Assembly (NCBI GenBank): GCA_035693165.1
Contig: DASSGZ010000096.1
Span: forward strand, 1 to 14,115
Direction: 5' to 3'
Origin: JAICKM01 sp035693165
GTDB lineage: Bacteria > Chloroflexota > Chloroflexia > QHBQ01 > JAICKM01
DNA: 14,115 nt
Position numbers and translations under genes: made by a program. The notes beneath the pieces were generated by a model. It searched no databases and was not told where the DNA came from. It was given only the letters and a program-made list of their open reading frames with translations. Every line of letters begins with the position of its first letter. Positions within the stretch are counted from its first letter, which is position 1. This document shows positions 7,360-14,115 of this stretch, piece after piece.

Positions 7360-7392
7360 ATGAGTACCGGAAACTCCAGACTTATTGTTTAA
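7360..7392 (+). other. Possible 10-codon leader ORF ahead of the S1 gene
   Basis: ATG at 7360 opens a 10-codon frame (MSTGNSRLIV) ending at TAA 7390-7392. GAGGTGA directly precedes it, which is closer than ideal for a ribosome binding site. Its stop overlaps the AAGGA (7391-7395) that serves the S1 start, an arrangement that would couple the two translations. A chance ORF of this length is quite possible. Confidence 0.2.
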
Positions 7393-7402
7393 GGACGGCT
7401 AA

Positions 7403-9253
7403 TTGTACACTATGGACGAGCAGAACACGCAGCCGGACACTACAACCGGCGAAACCGATTCCATGACCGGCGCCCCCGGCATGGTCGCCACCGGGACCAC
7501 CCCGGCGACCGACGAAGGCAATGGAGCAAACGAGGCGAGCACGGCTCCTGCCGGCGCCGTGGCCGAAAGCCCCAACGGCCATGACGTGCCGGAGGCGCAG
7601 AGCGAGGCCGCCGCGCCGGTCCCCACTCCGGCCCCGGTCGCCGAATCCGCCCCCAATGCCGAGAACGACATGGCTGCGTTGCTCGCGGCATCCGATGAGC
7701 AGTTCCGCCAACTCAAGTACGGCGATGTGATCGAGGGCACGGTCATGCGCAAGGACCCCGACGAGATCCTGGTCGATATCGGATCAAAGTCGGAGGGCAT
7801 TATCCCCAGCAACGAACTGTCGAGCCTCACCTCGGAGGAATTCGCCCGCCTGGCGATCGGCGATGAAGTGCTGGTGTCGGTCTTGCAGCCGGAAGACAAA
7901 GAAGGCCATGTTGTGCTTTCCCTGGACCGGGCACGCCAGGAGAAGTCGTGGCGCAAGCTGCAGAAGCAGTTTGAGAACAACGAGATCATCGAGGCGGAAG
8001 TCAACGGATACAACAAGGGCGGCCTGCTGGTGAACCTGGAAGGCGTGCGCGGCTTCGTGCCGGCGTCGCAGGTCACGGGCTTGAGCAGTGGCGGCACCGA
8101 TGCCGCCAAGCAAAGTGAACTCTCGCGGTTCACTGGTCAGAAACTGCCGCTCAAGATTATCGAGATTAACCGCAACCGCAACCGGCTGATCCTGTCCGAG
8201 CGGCAGGCGGCGCAAGAGCAGCGCGATGCCCGCAAGGAGCAACTGCTGGCCGAACTGCAGCCGGGCCAGATCCGCGAAGGCCATGTGTCGAGCATCTGCG
8301 ACTTCGGCGCCTTTGTCGACATCGGCGGCGCCGACGGGCTGATCCACCTGTCCGAACTGAGCTGGAGCCGGGTCAACCACCCCAGCGAAGTGCTCAAGGT
8401 CGGCCAGCCGGTGCGCGTCTACGTGATGAGCGTGGACGAGCGCGACCGCAAGATCGCCCTCAGCCTCAAGCGGACCCAGCCCGAGCCCTGGAGCCAGGTC
8501 ATGGAGCACTATCAACTGGGCCAACTGGTGCGCGGCACCATCACCCAGTTGACCGACTTCGGCGCGTTCGCGCGGCTGGAGGACGGCATCGAGGGTCTGA
8601 TCCACGTGTCCGAGCTGGCCGAAGGCCGCGTGACCCACCCGCGCAACGTCGTGCAGGAAGGCTGGGAGTTGACCCTCCGCGTCATCCGCATCGACCCGCA
8701 GCGGCGGCGCATGGGCCTGAGCCTGAAGCGTGCGATGGAGCCGCAGGAAGGCGATACCCTGCCCCCGCAGGAGCCGCTGCCGGTGCCCACCCCGCGCGTC
8801 GCGGGTGAAGGCGACCAGGGCGGACGCGGCGGACGCGGCGGCCAGGGTGGCCGCGGTGGCGCCAACCGGGGCCGCGGCCGCGAGGAAGAGCAAGCCGGCG
8901 GCGGCGAGGCCACGGCACAGGCGGAAGCCCCGCCACCGCAGCCCCAGCCTGTTGCGCCGGCACCGGAGCCGGACCTGGGCGACACCGCGATGGCGCAAGC
9001 CATGACGGCGGCCCGCGCCGCAGCGGCCAGTGAAACCGCCGAAGCCGAGGCGCCCGTTAACAGTGCAGAACCCGCCGGTTCCGCCTCATCGGGGGCGGAA
9101 CCGGGCGCCGGTGAGACTGTGACCTCCTCGTATGAGGCGGAAACGGGCGCCGGTGAGAACGTGACCTCCTCGTATGAGGCGGAAACGGGCATCGGTGAGA
9201 ATGGAACCCCGGCCGGCGAGGCCGAGGGCGACGACACCGGCACGGCAACTTAA
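7403..9253 (+). CDS. rpsA: Ribosomal protein S1-like protein, four S1 domains
   Basis: A 616-aa RNA-binding protein. An Ala/Pro/Glu-rich disordered N-terminus (1-100) is followed by four S1 (OB-fold) repeats at about 104-176, 192-266, 286-356 and 371-442. The last two have the canonical CDFGAFVDIGG...GLIHLSELS and TDFGAFARLEDGIEGLIHVSELA. A long low-complexity tail contains an RGG-box (GGRGGRGGQGGRGG, 473-486) and a 14-residue repeat near 568-600. S1 proteins unwind and anchor mRNA on the 30S subunit; four-domain versions are usual outside Proteobacteria. Start TTG 7403 is chosen because AAGGA lies 7 nt upstream. ATG 7412 would leave 16 nt. It has its own promoter. The tail sequence varies fast and may differ between strains. 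Confidence 0.88.
   Translation: MYTMDEQNTQPDTTTGETDSMTGAPGMVATGTTPATDEGNGANEASTAPAGAVAESPNGHDVPEAQSEAAAPVPTPAPVAESAPNAENDMAALLAASDEQFRQLKYGDVIEGTVMRKDPDEILVDIGSKSEGIIPSNELSSLTSEEFARLAIGDEVLVSVLQPEDKEGHVVLSLDRARQEKSWRKLQKQFENNEIIEAEVNGYNKGGLLVNLEGVRGFVPASQVTGLSSGGTDAAKQSELSRFTGQKLPLKIIEINRNRNRLILSERQAAQEQRDARKEQLLAELQPGQIREGHVSSICDFGAFVDIGGADGLIHLSELSWSRVNHPSEVLKVGQPVRVYVMSVDERDRKIALSLKRTQPEPWSQVMEHYQLGQLVRGTITQLTDFGAFARLEDGIEGLIHVSELAEGRVTHPRNVVQEGWELTLRVIRIDPQRRRMGLSLKRAMEPQEGDTLPPQEPLPVPTPRVAGEGDQGGRGGRGGQGGRGGANRGRGREEEQAGGGEATAQAEAPPPQPQPVAPAPEPDLGDTAMAQAMTAARAAAASETAEAEAPVNSAEPAGSASSGAEPGAGETVTSSYEAETGAGENVTSSYEAETGIGENGTPAGEAEGDDTGTAT
9103..9206 (+). repeat. In-frame 42-bp tandem repeat in the S1 tail
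   Basis: Two near-identical 42-nt units (9103-9144 and 9145-9186) plus a partial third (9187-9206) encode GAGETVTSSYEAET, GAGENVTSSYEAET and GIGEN. A degenerate half unit precedes them. The length is a multiple of three, so copy changes keep the frame. Confidence 0.85.
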
Positions 9254-9316
9254 TAGCGAGCAGTATGGGGTAGGTTCCCCGCCGTCCAGGCACATCTGCA
9301 GAACCCGTCCATATTT

Positions 9317-9371
9317 GTAGCCTGGCTACCCGTCACCGGCGCCCCGCGACCGTAGCGTGTAACCAGGCTAC
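9317..9371. promoter_or_regulatory. Pair of 13-bp palindromic sites upstream of clpC
   Basis: GTAGCCTGGCTAC (9317-9329) and GTAACCAGGCTAC (9359-9371) are each near-palindromic and are 12/13 complementary to one another. Their centres are 42 bp apart, about four helical turns. As DNA they look like two operator half-sets. As RNA they could form a 13-bp stem with a 29-nt loop. No CIRCE element (TTAGCACTC...GAGTGCTAA) or CtsR-type heptad repeat is present in this 264-nt gap. A further 12-bp palindrome CGGGCATGCCCG is at 9442-9453. No convincing -10/-35 pair was found for clpC. Confidence 0.4.
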
Positions 9372-9473
9372 TGATCATATCGGGGGGATTGCAGGGCGCC
9401 CCGGCAGCGGCGGATGCAACCAGACAGGTGTGACTTACGGTCGGGCATGCCCGGCCGGCCCACCGCACCTGGG

Positions 9474-9495
9474 AATGCCCCCCACCGGGGGCATT
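9474..9495 (+). terminator. Perfect 9-bp hairpin just before clpC
   Basis: AATGCCCCC (9474-9482) and GGGGGCATT (9487-9495) pair perfectly around a 4-nt loop. The following bases, TGCGTTTAT, are only modestly T-rich. It may end the S1 transcript or act as an attenuator or 5' stabiliser in the clpC leader. It sits 22 nt before the clpC ATG, leaving no room for a separate clpC promoter downstream. Confidence 0.45.
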
Positions 9496-9517
9496 TGCGT
9501 TTATACGGGAGAAAACC

Positions 9518-12079
<2,562 letters not shown>

Positions 12080-12103
12080 CGCGCCAAATCCGTAGCACGC
12101 AGA

Positions 12104-12130
12104 GGGGGTGGGTCCACGTGGCCCACCCCC
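12104..12130 (+). terminator. Hairpin terminator after clpC
   Basis: GGGGGTGGG (12104-12112) pairs with CCCACCCCC (12122-12130). The loop itself contains the palindrome CCACGTGG. It starts 24 nt after the clpC stop. The T-tract (TTCGTT) is weak, so termination efficiency is uncertain. It is also read antisense by the tail of the neighbouring RHS remnant, so it may insulate in both directions. Confidence 0.7.
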
Positions 12131-12157
12131 TTCGTTATGCCTGCTGCGCTTGAGGCG

Positions 12158-12405
12158 GGGTCGTAGTAGCGGGCGTGCAGGTAGTACAGGCCGGTCTCGG
12201 CGTCCTGGTATTCCCCGGCGTAGCGGAAGGGGTTGGCGATGCTGCCGGTGCTGGTCGTCGTGCTGCCGTAAGCGTCGTAGGCGTAGGTCGCCACTACCGT
12301 GCCCGCTTTGTCCGTCAGCGCCCGCACGCTGCCCAGCCGGTCGGCGTGGTAGTAGTACACCGTGCCGACCGGCTGCACCTGCTCCAGCACCTGCCCGCCA
12401 GGGCC
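12158..12405 (-). pseudogene. RHS core fragment A (truncated)
   Basis: The minus strand encodes the end of an RHS-repeat core: GPGGQVLEQVQP, then VYYYHADRLGSVRALT, AYDAYGSTTTSTGS, NPFRYAGEYQDAETGLYYL and HARYYDP. Similarity stops abruptly after YYDPA, where an intact protein would run on into FLTRDP and a toxin domain. The frame continues only through the clpC terminator to a stop at 12076. On its upstream side it breaks into a plus-strand helicase-like tail. There is no start codon with a ribosome binding site. It is a displaced, dead RHS tip. It shares a 115-bp stretch of high identity with the fragment at 13849-13965. Confidence 0.85.
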
Positions 12406-12408
12406 GTC

Positions 12409-12534
12409 GGCGACGCCCGGCTGGGTACGCGCCAGTACGGCGCCCGCTTCCTGGAGGCGCTGCCCGAAGGCATCCCCGTCCTGGGCAGCAGCGACGAGTT
12501 GCGCGCCTGGGTGCGGGGGATGGCGGCGGGGTGA
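12409..12534 (+). pseudogene. C-terminal remnant of a DinG/XPD-family helicase
   Basis: Between the two RHS fragments the plus strand reads DARLGTRQYGARFLEALP, then EGIPVLGSSDELRAWVRG and MAAG, followed by TGA at 12532-12534. This fits the last motif region of DinG-type helicases (E. coli: LDPRILSKSYGRMFLKSLP), where the chain ends soon after. Nothing upstream in this frame resembles the rest of a helicase, because the sequence becomes antisense to RHS fragment A at about 12406. It is therefore a roughly 40-codon relic. The identification rests on one short remembered motif, so confidence is moderate. Alternatives are another protein tail or a chance reading frame. Confidence 0.45.
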
Positions 12535-12555
12535 GGCAGCAGCGCGACGCGCCGT

Positions 12556-12688
12556 CTGGGTGCTCCGTGGCGTAGCGGAAGGGGTTGGCGATGGTCTCGC
12601 TGCTGACCGTCGTGTTGCTGTAGGCGTAGGTGTTCACTACCGTGCCCGCCAGGTTGGTCAGGACGCGCACGCTACCTTGCTGGTTAGT
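12556..12688 (-). pseudogene. RHS core fragment B (truncated)
   Basis: The minus strand encodes QQGSVRVLTNLAGTVVNTYAY, then SNTTVSSETIANPFRYATE, equivalent to the GSVRALT...NPFRYAGE part of fragment A. An in-frame TGA at 12689-12691 closes it upstream. At its 3' end the match to A decays after RYA and runs into the helicase relic. A 23-bp block is identical between this copy (12571-12593) and fragment A (12219-12241). It lies 31 nt downstream of the putative immunity gene, as expected for an older displaced tip. Confidence 0.8.
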
Positions 12689-12719
12689 TCAGGGCATATC
12701 CTGTCTCGAATACCTCATT

Positions 12720-13199
12720 CTACCATTTCCCGCGTTGCCCCTCTAGAGTATTGATTTCGGCAGCATATACAGAAATAGCTGAGATCATCATTTGCGGGAC
12801 TTGATCGGGAGGTGGATCAATTTCGGGAATGTCAATCACCAACCCGGCCACGCCGCTACAGCAAATAAATCCCTCTGCTTCATTATAGAAGAGTCGTGGA
12901 TCAAGCTCCATTGCCTCTGCTACTCGCATACCAACACGAAGCTTTCCAAAAAGACTACCGCGATACCCGGGATATGCGGTAAGTCTAAAGATTTGGCCGT
13001 TGCGGACATCCACAGCCAGGGCGATTTCACTGTCGGCAAATCTATATACTGCTACAAATGGACCTGTTAATGCGAATGATACTTTGCCGAGCATACCGAC
13101 TCCTACAATGAGATCTTGCACATCATACAGCCTTGTCCTAAGCTTCAAACCACCAAGGCTATGATTCGGTATGATGTCTGCATCCGGATGTAATCTCAT
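12720..13199 (-). CDS. Putative immunity protein of the RHS toxin
   Basis: A 159-aa soluble protein with no family I recognise, no signal peptide and no membrane helix. Two similar pieces are visible: GGLKLRTRLYDVQDL (16-30) and GKLRVGMRVAEAMEL (85-99), each a glycine-led strand followed by a helix, hinting at an internal duplication. A CC pair is at 113-114. Start ATG 13199 has GAGGGG about 9 nt upstream. The gene begins 13 nt after the stop of the RHS toxin-like gene on the same strand, the usual place for the cognate immunity gene. The base composition is visibly more AT-rich and the codons less G/C-ending than in the clpC side, which suggests transfer. Function is inferred from position only. 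Confidence 0.65.
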   Translation of the reverse strand: MRLHPDADIIPNHSLGGLKLRTRLYDVQDLIVGVGMLGKVSFALTGPFVAVYRFADSEIALAVDVRNGQIFRLTAYPGYRGSLFGKLRVGMRVAEAMELDPRLFYNEAEGFICCSGVAGLVIDIPEIDPPPDQVPQMMISAISVYAAEINTLEGQRGKW

Positions 13200-13212
13200 G
13201 TCTTCTACCCCC

Positions 13213-13968
13213 TCACCGGAATTGTGGTCCAATCCTCACTACTCCACCTTGAGGGCTAGTGACGGTCCAGTAAGGTTCGGGACCGTGATGACCGCCGCCG
13301 GGATGCCATCGGATCATACGACCTGAAGCCTTGCCGTTCGGTAGGTACTCGCGGAACACCCAACCTTGACCTTCATGGGTGCCCTTTCCGAGTGTCTCAG
13401 CTTGCCATCCGGGAGTATTACCAATTTCCTGCTCCACTTCTTCAGGCGATTTGATTACTCCACCGGATTTATCGGACCACAGTGTGTCGGGAGTCCTCAA
13501 AATATCCTCAACTGTATATCCAAGAGAGGGGCATTGCTGCCCTTCTACTTGGGCAAGCTCTCCCTCATCAGCGATAGCCGCATCACGCTGGGCTTCCGAC
13601 CATCCGCCCATCTCGCCAACGGCTTCCTCCGCCGCTGCTTCCGCTCCGGCTCCGCTCCCCGCGCCTCCGCCGCCTTCGCCGGGCGCACCGCCCAGATCGA
13701 CTGCCCCTCCGCCTCCGCCTTCATCGTTGATAGAGAAGCGGAGTCCGGATGGATCCGTGGCGTTGAGGGGGCTGCCCCCCGCGTAATTATACGCCTGTTC
13801 GGTGGCGGCGACCAAGGGATCGCGCGTGAGGAACTGCTGGGTAGCGGGGTCGTAGTAGCGGGCGCGCAGGTAGTACAGCCCGCTCTCGGCGTCCTGGTAC
13901 TCCCCGGCGTAGCCGAACGGGTTGGCGACGCTGCCCGTGCTCGCGGTGGTGCTGCCGTAGGCGAGTAT
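13213..13968 (-). CDS. RHS C-terminal tip with polymorphic-toxin-like domain, 5' truncated
   Basis: The open frame starts after an in-frame TAA at 13969-13971. It begins inside the RHS core (AYGSTTASTGSVANPFGYAG, AESGLYYLRARYYDP, QQFLTRDPL) and continues through the hallmark end EQAYNYAGGSPLNATDPSG. A Gly/Ala/Glu-rich linker follows, then a C-terminal domain of about 90-100 residues with GWVFREYLPNGKASG, RWHPGGGHHGPEPYW and VVRIGPQFR. Conserved-looking His, Arg and Trp residues suggest a nuclease-type toxin, but I cannot name the toxin family with confidence. All sequence before the core end is missing, along with export domains, so this is an orphan tip. TTG 13815 could start a shorter protein but has no clear ribosome binding site. 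Confidence 0.75.
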   Translation of the reverse strand: MLAYGSTTASTGSVANPFGYAGEYQDAESGLYYLRARYYDPATQQFLTRDPLVAATEQAYNYAGGSPLNATDPSGLRFSINDEGGGGGAVDLGGAPGEGGGGAGSGAGAEAAAEEAVGEMGGWSEAQRDAAIADEGELAQVEGQQCPSLGYTVEDILRTPDTLWSDKSGGVIKSPEEVEQEIGNTPGWQAETLGKGTHEGQGWVFREYLPNGKASGRMIRWHPGGGHHGPEPYWTVTSPQGGVVRIGPQFR

Positions 13969-13997
13969 TTAGATGAGGCATGGTCATAAATAGGCAG

Positions 13998-14024
13998 CCG
14001 CCCGCTGGGGTTGCCAACGGGCGG
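13998..14024. repeat. GC hairpin overlapping the -35 of the right-end gene
   Basis: CCGCCCG (13998-14004) and CGGGCGG (14018-14024) are perfect arms, and the inner TGG/CCA can extend the stem. The loop holds the TTGCCA -35 element of the rightward promoter. It could be the end of the inserted element or a simple structural feature. Confidence 0.45.
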
Positions 14025-14039
14025 TGGCCGCCGTATCAT
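14011..14039 (+). promoter_or_regulatory. Promoter of the right-end gene
   Basis: TTGCCA (14011-14016), 17-nt spacer, TATCAT (14034-14039). The predicted start is near 14045-14047, giving a leader of about 30 nt to the ATG at 14077. Confidence 0.65.
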
Positions 14040-14076
14040 AGAAGGTGCTCAAACCCCATAATCGGAGGCACCAACC

Positions 14077-14115
14077 ATGATACCACATCTGGCAACTGTG
14101 AGTCTGCTCGTCGTT
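14077..14115 (+). CDS. Start of an unidentified gene, cut by window edge
   Basis: Only 13 codons are visible: MIPHLATVSLLVV. The start is well supported by GGAGG (14064-14068) 8 nt upstream and by a promoter 38 nt upstream. The gene begins about 110 bp beyond the point where the RHS reading frame is broken, so it may belong to an element that inserted into the RHS gene, for example a transposase. The visible residues are too few to identify it. A hydrophobic run near the start would also fit a membrane or exported protein. Confidence 0.6.
   Translation, partial: MIPHLATVSLLVV

Noticed and set aside
7784..8998. Minus-strand open frame of 404 codons opposite the S1 gene
   Set aside because: It is antisense to S1 domains with clear family motifs and is explained by GC-rich codon bias.
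9254..9517. CIRCE or CtsR operator in front of clpC
   Set aside because: Neither the 9-9-9 CIRCE inverted repeat nor the tandem heptad of CtsR is present; only other palindromes are.
12409..12534. A complete small plus-strand gene starting within RHS fragment A (about 12175)
   Set aside because: The first ~78 codons of that frame are antisense RHS sequence with no ribosome binding site; only the last ~41 codons look like real protein, so it is treated as a relic.
12158..13968. CRISPR-like spaced repeats
   Set aside because: The repeated blocks are coding RHS core segments of unequal length and spacing, not short repeats with uniform spacers.

Overview
The window is a GC-rich bacterial chromosome segment. 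The gene set points to Chloroflexota, probably class Chloroflexia. It includes a DUF6941-type protein, a four-S1-domain S1 protein with long disordered tails, ClpC with a double N-domain, a KimA-type permease with a long N-terminal extension, an OGG1-type glycosylase, and short GC-rich palindromes of the GTAGGGGC...GCCCCTAC kind. This assignment is inferred from protein resemblance, not from a marker gene.

Left part (52-5516, minus strand): a compact four-gene transcription unit reads leftward from a near-consensus promoter at 5488-5516. The order is an excisionase-type HTH protein, a class I/II aminotransferase, a KimA-family K+ transporter, and a zinc-ribbon/single-TM protein whose TTG start overlaps the kimA stop. 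Spacings are 13 nt, 87 nt and a 4-nt overlap. The predicted transcription start falls exactly on the first ATG of the HTH gene, so a leaderless mRNA is likely.

Middle part (5763-12130, plus strand): after a divergent intergenic region with a large imperfect inverted repeat come ogg and a DUF6941 gene (13-nt gap). Next is a ribosomal protein S1-like gene with its own consensus promoter (TTGCAC-17-TATAAT), and then clpC with a hairpin-rich 264-nt upstream region. The clpC gene ends in a strong GC hairpin.

Right part (12158-14115): an accessory graveyard of RHS tips on the minus strand. From right to left there is an RHS core end joined to a toxin-like C-terminal domain, cut at its 5' side. It is followed 13 nt later by an AT-richer putative immunity gene, and then by two further truncated copies of the RHS core. 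Wedged between these two copies, on the plus strand, is what looks like the last ~40 codons of a DinG-family helicase. At the far right a new plus-strand gene with clear promoter and ribosome binding site begins at 14077 and runs off the window.

The left and middle parts are housekeeping (K+ homeostasis, base excision repair, translation, proteolysis). The most unusual part is the RHS toxin/immunity remnant array with the embedded helicase tail.
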